Shown here: piece after piece, positions 8,301 to 15,858 of the stretch
Numbering within the stretch: the first letter of the stretch is position 1
How the letters are laid out: each line of letters begins with the position of its first letter
Assembly (NCBI RefSeq): GCF_001570485.1
Contig: NZ_BCTA01000052.1
Coordinates: 268,286 to 332,285 of the forward strand
Origin: Mycolicibacterium novocastrense
GTDB lineage: Bacteria; Actinomycetota; Actinomycetes; Mycobacteriales; Mycobacteriaceae
Length of the DNA stretch: 64,000 nt
Direction of reading: 5' to 3'
Translations under genes and position numbers: made by a program
The notes under the pieces: model-generated
Seen by the model: the letters and a program-made list of their open reading frames with translations, nothing else
What the model was told of the DNA's origin: nothing
The model's database searches: none

Positions 8301-8703
8301 GATCGAGTCGTGGCTGGGCGAACTGCGCGGCACCGGCACACCGCCCGCGCCACCGGCGCCCACCCCGCAACGGCCGTCGGCCGAACCCACCAGGGCGATG
8401 CCGACCGCGCCCGAAGGCAGGGAACGCCCGCGCGTTGCGCCTCCCGCGCCCGGCAACGAGCCGACCACCGCGATCCCGACACCGCGGTCGCGGCCGCCCG
8501 AGCCCGTGCGCGACCCCGCCGCGGCGCAGAATCCCGACGCGGCCGGAGATTCTGACAAGACCCAAGCCATCCCCACCCCGAGCAAGCAGGCCGACGACGC
8601 CGAGGCGGCGACCGAGAAGCTCAACACCCGCGAGGATGAGGAGCGTCAGCGCCGCGGCGGCGTCAGCGCACAGGACCTGCTGCGGCGCGAAGGCCGGCTG
8701 TAG
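5311..8703 (+). CDS. mmpL3: Trehalose monomycolate flippase MmpL3 with inserted DUF4190-like segment
   Basis: 1130 aa, GTG at 5311 with AAGGAG upstream. MmpL3 moves trehalose monomycolate across the inner membrane, driven by protons. The proton-relay pairs are D256-Y257 (GIAVDYGLFMVSRFREE) and D753-Y754 (LSTDYEVFLVSRM). The first pair has the same number as in M. smegmatis; the second is shifted by about 108 residues. The extra part, about 365-470, begins NPLAIASIPLGVL and continues GHIARAQIRRT and ALLGLVLGYIG, the DUF4190 pattern, followed by another hydrophobic stretch at about 440-462. It falls in the cytoplasmic linker between TM6 and TM7. A long Pro/Ala/Arg-rich cytoplasmic tail follows residue 860. 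Otherwise the protein is a normal RND-type MmpL. Confidence 0.96.
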   Translation: MFAWWGRTVYRYRYIVIGVMVALCLGGGIFGISLGNHVTQSGFYDEGSQSVHASVVADEAFGRDRTSHVVAILTPPDGQKVDNPQWQSDVVGELDNFVKDHPDQVVSWVGWLRAPDAANATVQQMKTSDLSKTFVSIPLQGNTDDEILKNYQAVESDLQQLNGGRIELAGLNPLASELTGSIGEDQRRAEVAAIPLVCVVLFFVFGGVVAAALPGLIGGLTIAGALGIMRLLAEFMPVHFFAQPVVTLMGLGIAVDYGLFMVSRFREEIAEGYDTEAAVRRTVMTSGRTIMFSAVILVASSVPLLLFPQGFLKSITYAIIASVMLAAILSVTVLAAALALLGPRVDALGVRTLLRFTKPYPAPSPAETTDRTNPLAIASIPLGVLVPFAAIPVGHIARAQIRRTYDKGANYALLGLVLGYIGSFAWIFVGLFAAKDTLGTGIFYLLLAIAIFVAGTILVLAAASMSPLVRKPTVWWLNWLAEKTQKTKTRAEVEKGFWGKLVNRVMKRPIAFAAPIVIVMILMIIPLGQLSLGGISEKYLPPDNAVRQAQEAFDRSFPGFRTEPLTLVIENDNGEPVTDQQVAEIRSKALTIPGFIQPEDDPTKMWQPRPYQEGGSQDPSVRVIQNGLVNRNDAAKKVEELRDIVPPRGLSISVGGTPALEQDSIHSLFDKLPLMVTILIVTTTILMFLAFGSVVLPIKAAVMSALTLGSTMGVLTWMFVVGHGSGLMNYTPQPLMAPMIGLIIAVIWGLSTDYEVFLVSRMVEARERGLSTAEAIRVGTATTGRLITGAALVLAVVAGAFVFSDLVMMKYLAFGLLIALLLDATIVRMFLVPAVMKLLGDDCWWAPRWMKRIQERMGLGETELPDERKRPAVRETVEDPEALVGAGAPVPPRPRPPHDPTHPVSGSRPGATRAAAPQRVPSASGTTRIPSTTPPPAAPADEPQTTRLSIAKNAVRNAVSNAAATARQATRPPAPPAPPASAPARPGGGRPPREEREIESWLGELRGTGTPPAPPAPTPQRPSAEPTRAMPTAPEGRERPRVAPPAPGNEPTTAIPTPRSRPPEPVRDPAAAQNPDAAGDSDKTQAIPTPSKQADDAEAATEKLNTREDEERQRRGGVSAQDLLRREGRL

Positions 8704-8722
8704 CCGCTTTTCGTCGCGAAGT

Positions 8723-9856
8723 TCAGTCGACGTCGTCGCTTTCGGCCTTGACCAGAGGACCCTCGTCGGCTTCGAGGGCTTCCTTCTCCACGTCGGGATC
8801 CCGCGCCGTCAGCACGCGCACGGCGCTGTTGAGGAATGCCAACACCGGCACCGCCAGCAGCGCACCCACGATTCCCGCGAGCACCCCGCCGCCGGCGATC
8901 ACCAACACGATCGCGAGCGGATGAATGGACACGGCGCGGCCCATCACCAACGGCTGCAGCACGTGGCCTTCCAGCTGCTGTACCGCGATGACCAATCCGA
9001 GCGTGATCAACGCGTAGATGAAGCCTTTCGCGATCAACGCGACGACCACCGCGAGCGCGCCTGCCACCACGGCGCCGACCAGCGGAATGAATGCACCGAG
9101 GAACACGAGCGAGGCCAGCGGCAACGCCAGCGGAACCCCCATGATCGCCAGGCCGGTGCCGATGCCGACGGCGTCGACGAGCGCGACCAGGAAGGTGGCC
9201 CGCACGTATCCGATCAGCGAGTGAAAGCCCGCGCGGCCCGCGTCGCGCACCCGGTCACGGACGTGGACGGGAAAGATCTGGGTGACGAACGCGAAGATGT
9301 TGCGCCCGCCCTGTAGCAGGAAGATCAGCGTGAACAACACCAGCACGGCGCCGGTCACGATCTCGGTCACCGTGCCCGCCGTCGACAGCGCGCCGGTTGT
9401 CACCCTTTCCTGGTTGTTCTGGAGGGCCTCGATCGCGGCGTTACCCGCGTTGTCGATCTGATCCCGGCTCAGGTGTAGCGGGCCCTCGATCAGCCAGTTG
9501 CGCATGCCGTCGATGCTGCGGCTGACCTGCTGGGTCAGCTCCGGTGCACCCTCGATGAACTGGGTGACGACGAAGGACAGGATCCCGCCGACCACGGCGA
9601 ATCCGCTGAGCAACATCAGCGCCACCGCCCCGGCCCGGGGCGCTCCCCGCCGGTCGAGGAAGTCGACCGCAGGCATCAGCAGGGCCGCCAGGATCGTCGC
9701 CAGCGCGACCGGTACGACGATGATCTCGAGTTGCTTGAACACCCACAGCAGGGCGACGAGGGCGGCGAGGATGACGAGAAGACGCCACGACCAGGCTGCC
9801 CCCTTGCGAACGAGAGGTGAGACGGACTCGTCATCAACAGATGGGCCCCCAGGCAT
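8723..9856 (-). CDS. AI-2E family transporter (Rv0205 type)
   Basis: 377 aa from the ATG at 9856; the frame is open much further upstream but that part overlaps the next gene on the other strand. Seven to eight hydrophobic segments and the family pattern near the C-terminus (VLQPLVMGRAVSIHPLAIVLVIAGG, GIVGALLAVPV) identify the AI-2E transporter/UPF0118 family. The substrate in mycobacteria is unknown. It converges on mmpL3 with only about 20 bp between them, as in M. tuberculosis. Confidence 0.88.
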   Translation of the reverse strand: MPGGPSVDDESVSPLVRKGAAWSWRLLVILAALVALLWVFKQLEIIVVPVALATILAALLMPAVDFLDRRGAPRAGAVALMLLSGFAVVGGILSFVVTQFIEGAPELTQQVSRSIDGMRNWLIEGPLHLSRDQIDNAGNAAIEALQNNQERVTTGALSTAGTVTEIVTGAVLVLFTLIFLLQGGRNIFAFVTQIFPVHVRDRVRDAGRAGFHSLIGYVRATFLVALVDAVGIGTGLAIMGVPLALPLASLVFLGAFIPLVGAVVAGALAVVVALIAKGFIYALITLGLVIAVQQLEGHVLQPLVMGRAVSIHPLAIVLVIAGGGVLAGIVGALLAVPVLAFLNSAVRVLTARDPDVEKEALEADEGPLVKAESDDVD

Positions 9857-9931
9857 CCCGATAGCGTAACGGCCTGGCAGTCGCCGCGACGGATCTCTTA
9901 AAAGCGCAGCACCACGCCTTACCCTTACTCC

Positions 9932-10993
9932 GTGGCACACGACGCGCCTGCGAGTGCGGCCCACAGCCAAGGGCGCTCTCTGCGCGGCAAGTACTGGTGG
10001 CTGCGGTGGGCCGTCCTCGCCGTCGCCGCCGTCGTGCTGAGCGTCGAACTCGGACTGGTGTGGGATCAGCTCGCCAAGGCGTGGCACAGCCTCTACACCG
10101 CGAAGTGGTGGTGGGTGCTGGCGGCGGTGGGCACCGCGCTGGCGTCGATGCACTTCTTCGGCGACATCCAACGCAAGCTGCTGCGGTCCGCGGGAGTTCC
10201 TGTGCGGCAATGGCGTTCGCAGGCCGCGTTCTACGCGGGCAATTCCCTGAGCACGACGCTTCCGGGCGGACCGGTGCTGTCGGCGACGTTCATCTACCGC
10301 CAGCAGCGGCTCTGGGGCGCCACTCCGGTCATCGCCTCCTGGCAGCTGGTGATGTCGGGTGCGCTGCAGGTGATCAGCCTGGCGTTGCTGGGGTTGGGCA
10401 GCGCGTTCTTCCTCGGCGCCAAGCACAACCCGTTCTCGCTGATCTTCACGCTGGCCGGGTTCATCATGCTGATCGTGCTGGCGCAGGCGGTGGCCTCGCG
10501 ACCGGATCTGCTCGACGGCATCGGGGTGCGGGTGCTGTCGTGGGTGAACTACGTCCGCGCGAAACCCGCCCACAACGGGCTGACCAAATGGCGTGAGACG
10601 CTGGCTCAGCTCGAGTCGGTGAAGCTGAGCAGGCGCCAGCTCGCGGTCGCGTCCACCTGGTCGATGTTCACGTTGGTGACCGGCGTGGGCACGCTGTTGT
10701 TCGCCTGTTACGCGGCCGGCGGGCGACCGTCGCTGCTCGGGGTCGTCGTCGCCTACGTCGCCGCCCGCGCGGTCGGCTCCATCCCCCTCATGCCCGGCGG
10801 GTTGCTGGTGGTGGAGGCGGTGCTGGTGCCCGGCCTGGTGTCAAGCGGAATGACGCTGGCCTCGGCGATCTCGGCGATGCTGATCTTCCGGTTAATCAGC
10901 TGGATCTTCATCGCCGCGATCGGATGGGTGGTGTTCTTCTTCATGTTCCGCACCGGCACCGACGTCGACCCCGACGCATGCGACCGGCAGTAG
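9932..10993 (+). CDS. UPF0104/LPG-synthase-like membrane protein (Rv0204c type)
   Basis: 353 aa, GTG start. About eight membrane segments with FYAGNSLSTTLPGGPVLSATFIYRQQ and RAVGSIPLMPGGLLVVEAVL, the pattern of the lysylphosphatidylglycerol-synthase transmembrane/UPF0104 family. There is no C-terminal aminoacyl-transfer domain, so it is the membrane part alone, and a flippase role is a family inference. Its 3' end overlaps the next lipoprotein gene by 16 bp. It is divergent from the AI-2E gene. Confidence 0.85.
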   Translation: MAHDAPASAAHSQGRSLRGKYWWLRWAVLAVAAVVLSVELGLVWDQLAKAWHSLYTAKWWWVLAAVGTALASMHFFGDIQRKLLRSAGVPVRQWRSQAAFYAGNSLSTTLPGGPVLSATFIYRQQRLWGATPVIASWQLVMSGALQVISLALLGLGSAFFLGAKHNPFSLIFTLAGFIMLIVLAQAVASRPDLLDGIGVRVLSWVNYVRAKPAHNGLTKWRETLAQLESVKLSRRQLAVASTWSMFTLVTGVGTLLFACYAAGGRPSLLGVVVAYVAARAVGSIPLMPGGLLVVEAVLVPGLVSSGMTLASAISAMLIFRLISWIFIAAIGWVVFFFMFRTGTDVDPDACDRQ

Positions 10994-12228
10994 CCGCTCT
11001 CGGCGCCGTCGCGCTGATCGCCGCGTGTTCGCAGGGCGCCGACCGCCCCGCCGCGACATCGCCTGCCCCACCCTCGCCCGAGACCACGACGGCATCGGCG
11101 GCGCAGGGACCGAGGAGAGGCCCCGCCCCGTCGGTGGCCACGCCGATCATCGGAGAAGCCATCAGCCAGCCCGTGCCGGTGCGCGCCACCGACGGCAAGA
11201 AGCATCTGGTGTACGAGATCAGCCTGACCAACACGCTGCCGCACCCGTTGACCATGAAGTCGATCACCGTGCTGGACCGCGACGTCGCCCTGCTCGACCT
11301 CCAGGGTGACCAGTTGGCGCATTGGTCGCGGATCATCGGAATACCCAGCCCCACAACGAGACTCGGTCCTGCGCAGACGGCGATCGTGTTGTTCGATGTC
11401 AGCCTCGACGACGACGTGCAGACGCCGAGTCGGCTCACGCACGCCGTCGCACTGACCAATCCCGACCCCCAAGATCCACTCTTTCCCGCCGATCAGACCG
11501 TCGACATCGCCCCGGTCGAAGTGCAGCCCCGCGAACCCGTTGTCATCCGGCCCCCGTTGCGGGGGCCGAACTGGGTCGACGGCGGCGGATGCTGCGGCAC
11601 CAGCGCCCACCGCACGGCGCTCAACCCGGTCAACGGCCGGCTGTGGGCCGCAGAACGATTCGCGATCGACTACGTCCAGCTCGACCCCGACGGACGCCTG
11701 GTCACCGGCGACCCGTCGAAGCCCGAGAGTTTCGCCTACTTCGGCGCCGACATCCACGCCGTCGGTGACGGGCGGGTGATCTCCGTGCTCGACGGCCTGC
11801 CCGAGCAGGTGCCCGGCCGCGACCCGACCGGCTTACCGCTGAACCAGTACGCAGGCAACCACGTCGTCCAGGACCTCGGCGACGGGAACTACGCGCTGTA
11901 TGCGCATATCAAAACCGGCACCGTGGCCGTCAAACCCGGTGACCGACTGACCGCGGGGCAGGTGATCGGCAACGTCGGCAACACCGGCAATTCCACCGCA
12001 CCACACCTGCACTTCCAGGTCATGAGCTCACCGGACCCGTTGGGCTCCAACGGGTTGCCGTTTGTATTCAACGACTTCCGGCTCGACGCGAGGCTCGCCG
12101 ACGGTGATGACGCCATCGGCACCCTCTTCGAGGGTGCCTCCGCACAGTTTCAGCCCGGAGTCGCCTCTCGTGACGAAAAGACCGCCATGCCACTGGAACT
12201 GGATGTGATGACCTATGCCGATCGATAG
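10978..12228 (+). CDS. M23 (LytM-like) peptidase lipoprotein
   Basis: 416 aa. The ATG at 10978 gives a lipoprotein signal with lipobox ALIAAC, so the mature protein is probably anchored outside the membrane. The C-terminal half has RFAIDYVQLD, YFGADIHAVGDGRVI, YALYAHI and HLHFQV, the M23 beta-barrel. The Asp of RFAID and the His residues of YAHI and HLHF are present, but the first canonical His (HxxxD) is replaced by Arg. It may still act on peptidoglycan or be a scaffold. It overlaps both neighbours and reads as one unit with the UPF0104 and DUF3054 genes. Confidence 0.8.
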   Translation: MRPAVAALGAVALIAACSQGADRPAATSPAPPSPETTTASAAQGPRRGPAPSVATPIIGEAISQPVPVRATDGKKHLVYEISLTNTLPHPLTMKSITVLDRDVALLDLQGDQLAHWSRIIGIPSPTTRLGPAQTAIVLFDVSLDDDVQTPSRLTHAVALTNPDPQDPLFPADQTVDIAPVEVQPREPVVIRPPLRGPNWVDGGGCCGTSAHRTALNPVNGRLWAAERFAIDYVQLDPDGRLVTGDPSKPESFAYFGADIHAVGDGRVISVLDGLPEQVPGRDPTGLPLNQYAGNHVVQDLGDGNYALYAHIKTGTVAVKPGDRLTAGQVIGNVGNTGNSTAPHLHFQVMSSPDPLGSNGLPFVFNDFRLDARLADGDDAIGTLFEGASAQFQPGVASRDEKTAMPLELDVMTYADR

Positions 12229-12592
12229 CTCAGAACAGGCCCGGCCCGCCCTGACCGCACTGGCCACCGACGTGGCCTGCCTGATCGTGTTCGCCACCAT
12301 CGGGCGGCGCAGCCACGACGAGGGCCTGGATCTGACCGGTATCGCCCAGACCGCGTGGCCGTTCATGTCGGGCGCCCTTGCCGGGTGGGTGCTCTCACTC
12401 GGGTGGCGGCGCCCCTATTCCCTGATCCCGACCGGCCTCGCGGTGTGGGTGTGCACGATCGTGCTGGGGATGCTGCTACGCAAGCTGACGTCAGCCGGGG
12501 TGGCGCCGAGTTTCGTTGTGGTCGCCTCGATTTCGACAGCGGTGCTGCTACTCGGCTGGCGCGTGGGGATCCACGTCATGACTCGCCGCTGA
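12215..12592 (+). CDS. DUF3054 membrane protein
   Basis: 125 aa, starting inside the 3' end of the M23 gene (14-bp overlap). Four hydrophobic segments and the conserved DVACLIVFATIGRRSHDEG and AWPFMSGALAGW identify DUF3054, a small membrane family of unknown role. Its 3' end overlaps the convergent histidine-kinase gene by 45 bp, an unusually long tail-to-tail overlap. Confidence 0.85.
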   Translation: MPIDSSEQARPALTALATDVACLIVFATIGRRSHDEGLDLTGIAQTAWPFMSGALAGWVLSLGWRRPYSLIPTGLAVWVCTIVLGMLLRKLTSAGVAPSFVVVASISTAVLLLGWRVGIHVMTRR

Positions 12593-13900
12593 CACCGTAA
12601 GGGTCGCGCGCAGGCCGCCCAGCGGTCCGTCGGAGAGCTCGATGCGACCCCCGTGCAGCGCCGCCTGCTGCGCCACGAGGGCGAGCCCGAGACCCGAGCC
12701 ACCCGGCGCGGCGGTGCTGCCGCGGGAGAAGCGCCCGAGAACGGCCTTGTGCTCGTCGGCGGGAAGGCCACACCCGTTGTCGTCGACGACGATCGTCATC
12801 GTGCCGTTCATCCGGTGCGCGGAAAGAACGATGCGGCTCGCCCTGCCGTGGGTGATCGCGTTGCGCACCAGGTTGTCGACCGCCAGGCGCAGCCCGCCGG
12901 GCCAGCCCCAGATCGTGCCCAGGTCGTCGTCGGCCTCGACCTCGATGTCGAGGGCACCGCGTGCGCGGGCGTTTTCGCGGGCCACCCGGTCCAACAGCTC
13001 TGCGACATCGATGGTTTCGCGGTCCTCGGCGCGTGCGAGCTGCCCGGAGGCCAACTGACCGAGCGCGGTGATGATCGCCTCCACCCTGCGCTGGGCCCGC
13101 GAAAGGTCCTGCACCACCTCGGCGCGCTCGTCGGCGGGCAGGTCGTGGATGCGCAACGTGTCGAGGTCCGCGCGCATCGCGGTCAACGGGGTACGCAGTT
13201 CGTGTGCGGCGTTGGCGGCGAAATCCTGCGCCGCCTGGAGGGAGTTCGTGGTGGCCTGCCGCGCGGCCGCCAGCCGGCTGAGCATTTCGGCCATCGCCTC
13301 CGAGAGGTCCTCAGCCTCGCGCACTCCGCGCACCTGGAGCATGCCGGCGGTGTCCTTGCCCAGCTTCTTGGTGTGCTCGGTGAGCCTGCGCAGCGGACGC
13401 ACCGCCGGGCCCGCCAGTAACCAGCCCATCCCGGCGGCCACCAGAACCGCCAGGGCGCCGACGCCGGTGTAGAGCGGAATCCTGTTGGGGCTCAGCAGGA
13501 TACTGTCGGCACGGATACCGATCGACATCAACACCCCGCCGTCCTGGTCCACCGGAATGGTGCGCACGCGGTATTCGAGACCGTTGACCTCGACGGTTTC
13601 GGTGCCCGGCGGCAGCGGCGGCAACTGGAAACCGCGCTGGAACACCACCTCTCCCGTCGATCGCGAGCGGCCGGTCGTCAAGACGCCGCGGCGCGGGTCT
13701 CCCCTGCCGTCTGGCGAAGTCCCCTGCTGCTGTTCGGACAACACGCTGGCGTCGATGATCGAGTCGAGCCGCCGATCGAGTTGTGCCTCATCGTTGCTCG
13801 CCAACACCACCGACGTGAGCACGAGGAACGCGGCGACGACCGCGGACGCCGCCGCTCCCGCGGCGACCGCCACCCGGGTGCGCAGCGACGCCGAACGCAT
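12548..13900 (-). CDS. PrrB-like sensor histidine kinase
   Basis: 450 aa, ATG at 13900 preceded by GAAGG. Two membrane segments (about residues 10-33 and 155-178) flank an extracellular sensor part. A HAMP region follows, then the phospho-acceptor motif AAHELRTPLTAMRADLDTL, an N box (DNLVRNAITHG), DDNGCGLP and GGSGLGLALV. Closest to PrrB by memory, but the neighbourhood is that of the second, mmpL3-linked PrrAB-like pair of M. smegmatis, not of the essential prrAB. Its response regulator upstream is frameshifted, so the signal may have no functional output in this strain. Confidence 0.85.
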   Translation of the reverse strand: MRSASLRTRVAVAAGAAASAVVAAFLVLTSVVLASNDEAQLDRRLDSIIDASVLSEQQQGTSPDGRGDPRRGVLTTGRSRSTGEVVFQRGFQLPPLPPGTETVEVNGLEYRVRTIPVDQDGGVLMSIGIRADSILLSPNRIPLYTGVGALAVLVAAGMGWLLAGPAVRPLRRLTEHTKKLGKDTAGMLQVRGVREAEDLSEAMAEMLSRLAAARQATTNSLQAAQDFAANAAHELRTPLTAMRADLDTLRIHDLPADERAEVVQDLSRAQRRVEAIITALGQLASGQLARAEDRETIDVAELLDRVARENARARGALDIEVEADDDLGTIWGWPGGLRLAVDNLVRNAITHGRASRIVLSAHRMNGTMTIVVDDNGCGLPADEHKAVLGRFSRGSTAAPGGSGLGLALVAQQAALHGGRIELSDGPLGGLRATLTVSAASHDVDPHAPAE

Positions 13901-13934
13901 GACCCGCGGCACCTTCACGCGGCCGTACTCGATC

Positions 13935-13985
13935 GTTCGGCTCGCAAGCTCGCCGCTTGATCGTTGTTCGGCTCGCAAGCTCGCC
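13935..13985. repeat. 20-bp direct repeat between prrA-like and prrB-like genes
   Basis: GTTCGGCTCGCAAGCTCGCC occurs at 13935-13954 and again at 13966-13985, a 31-bp period. Each copy contains the near-palindrome GCTCGCAAGC. The second ends directly at the regulator stop codon. The pair looks like a small dispersed mycobacterial intergenic repeat inserted between cotranscribed genes. Confidence 0.7.
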
Positions 13986-14704
13986 TCAGGACTCTTCCCG
14001 TAAGACGTAGCCGATGCCGCGCACGGTGTGGATCACCCGCGGCAGCCCGTCGCGTTCGAGCTTGCGCCGCAGGTAGGAGATGAACACATCGGCGACATTG
14101 GTCTCGACGTCGAAGTCGTAGCCCCACACCATCTCCAGGAGCCGCTGCCGGCTCAGCACCACACCGGCGTTGTCGACGAGCACCGCCAGCAGGTCGAACT
14201 CCCGCTTCGTCAGATCGACCCGTTCTCCCGCGACGAACACCAGGCGGCGCGCGGTGTCGATGGTCAACGGCCCGACCGTCATGGTGTCGGACTGGTGATC
14301 GGAGTGGCTGGCCCGGCGCAGCAACGCGTGCAGCCGGGCCACCAACTCGCCGAGGTCGAAGGGTTTGGTCAGGTAGTCGTCGGCGCCGGCTTCCAGCCCG
14401 GGATCCGGTCGTTGACCGTGTCGCGCGCCGAGAGCACACAGATCGGGATGTCGTTACCCAATGCCCGCAGCGCGGTGACCACCGCGACGCCGTCGAGTTC
14501 GGGCATCTGCACGTCGAGGACCAACGCGTCGTGCGACTCGTTGGACAGCAGACGCAGCGCTTCCTTAGCGGTCGCGGCGACCCGCACGTCGAACCCCGAG
14601 TGGCGCAATCCGCGCGCGACCGAGGTCCTGACGTCCGGGTCGTCGTCGACCATCAGCACGGTGGGACCTGCACCCTCCTGCCGAGCGGACGGCCCAGGTG
14701 TCAA
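13986..14704 (-). pseudogene. PrrA-like response regulator, 1-base frameshift
   Basis: The receiver domain is in one frame from about 14704: VLMVDDDPDVR, phospho-acceptor VLDVQMPELDG, CVLSARDTVNDR. The winged-helix domain is in another frame down to the stop at 13986: VDLTKREFDLLAVL, VWGYDFDVETNVADVFISYLRRKLE, HTVRGIGYVL. The expected GLEAGADDYLTKPFDLGELVARL appears if one base is added near 14396 in the cccggg context. With that base the frame is 239 aa, the normal OmpR-family length. It is either a true inactivating mutation or a sequencing error beside a short homopolymer. The TTG start at 14704 is uncertain. Confidence 0.8.
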
Positions 14705-14716
14705 ACGAACGCAGGC

Positions 14717-15091
14717 CTAGCTGTCGGCGAGGCCGTCGCCGTCGGTGTCACCGCAGCGGTTCTTGATGTCGACCAGCGGCTGACGGATCCCTGTCAGGTC
14801 GGCCTTGACCGCAGGATTGGCGTTCAGGTAGTCCTGCACCTTGCCCCGGACCTCGTCGCGCGGCAGGCCTTCGAGGCTGGTGAAGAACCAGTTGACGTCC
14901 GGATGTGTGAACAGGTACGCCGACGTCGACGCCGAGACGCCGGAGGCCACACCGGCGAGATCGGCCGCGGTGCAGTTCGGTGGCTCCGCGGCCGCGAGCG
15001 GCGTCGCGCCGAAGAACATCGCACCGGCGATCGCGCCGGTGCCGACCGCGCCAGCAACCGCACGACGCGCAGAACGGGCCGAGAGAAACAT
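14717..15091 (-). CDS. Haemophore-family exported protein (Rv0203-like)
   Basis: 124 aa, ATG at 15091 with AAGGAG seven bases upstream. A signal peptide ends near AAAEPP. The mature part has CTAADLAGVASGVSASTSAYLFTHPDVNWFF and LVDIKNRC, the haemophore/haem-binding family pattern with two conserved Cys. M. tuberculosis Rv0203 in the same position carries haem to MmpL3/MmpL11. Unusually, the C-terminus is DTDGDGLADS, a calcium-loop-like motif. It lies just downstream of another copy of the family. Confidence 0.8.
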   Translation of the reverse strand: MFLSARSARRAVAGAVGTGAIAGAMFFGATPLAAAEPPNCTAADLAGVASGVSASTSAYLFTHPDVNWFFTSLEGLPRDEVRGKVQDYLNANPAVKADLTGIRQPLVDIKNRCGDTDGDGLADS

Positions 15092-15282
15092 GGGTGAGCT
15101 CCTTCATCGGAAGTGGGGTGGTCGTAACCAGGGTGGTTAGCGACGTCTACCAACTGGGACCAACGAAGAAAAGCTAAGCAGAATGTCCGCAGACTTTCTT
15201 GCCTTGCGATCAACGAATCGCCGAAAACGCGAAATCCGCAGCTGAAACCCACCCGCGACGGATGGCTGTGCGTCGTTTCGGG

Positions 15283-15858
15283 TCAGGGCAGGCCGGCGAT
15301 GGCCGACGACGGCGAATGCGAGTTGCCCTGCGAGACCGGTGACGCCCCATGTTGTTGGGCCGTCGCGCCCGGCGCGGTCAGCGCGGGGGTGCTCGCGGTC
15401 GGCGCCTGCGCCGGCAAATCCGCGGGAAGACCTGCGCCCTGCTGCTGTGCGGCCTGCATCAGCCCCATCACCTGGGGCAGCGTGAGCGGAAGTTTGCACC
15501 TGCCCGACAGGCTCGCCAGCGGCTGCTGCAGCTGCTGCAAGTCCTCGGCGACTTCCGGGTTGGCGTCGAAGTACGCCTTCAGCGCACCCAGCGACTGCGG
15601 CCCGGCCTGCTGTTTGGAGATCGTCGTCAACGCCTGGTTCGTCTGCGGGTGCGCGTCGAGATAGTCACCGGTCGAGGTGGCGACGTCTCCGATCGTCCTG
15701 GCAACTTCGCTGGCCGCGCACGGGTCCTTTGCGGCGGTCGCCGACGGAGCGGACGAGAGGGACGGCAACACCAGCGCGGCCGCCAGGGCCCCGCCCGCGG
15801 CAGAGGCAGCGACGACGCCGACGACGCTGCGACGTATCAGCCCGGCGGTCGTTTTCAT
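15283..15858 (-). CDS. Second haemophore-family exported protein
   Basis: 191 aa, ATG at 15858 with AGGAG five bases upstream. A Sec signal (VVGVVAASAAGGALAAALVL) is followed by DPCAASEVARTIGDVATSTGDYLDAHPQTNQALTT and LASLSGRC, the same two-Cys helical domain as its neighbour, then a Gln/Ala/Pro-rich tail absent from the first copy. It is probably a haem or hydrophobic-ligand carrier in the cell wall; function is inferred from family and from mmpL11, transcribed divergently. Confidence 0.8.
   Translation of the reverse strand: MKTTAGLIRRSVVGVVAASAAGGALAAALVLPSLSSAPSATAAKDPCAASEVARTIGDVATSTGDYLDAHPQTNQALTTISKQQAGPQSLGALKAYFDANPEVAEDLQQLQQPLASLSGRCKLPLTLPQVMGLMQAAQQQGAGLPADLPAQAPTASTPALTAPGATAQQHGASPVSQGNSHSPSSAIAGLP

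Noticed and set aside
9857..10573. 239-residue N-terminal extension of the AI-2E transporter frame
   Set aside because: It is antisense to the UPF0104 gene and of low-complexity composition; the family protein begins near the ATG at 9856.
12548..14704. The essential prrAB locus
   Set aside because: The context is that of the second, mmpL3-linked PrrAB-like pair and the regulator sequence differs from canonical PrrA, so an essential gene is not necessarily broken.
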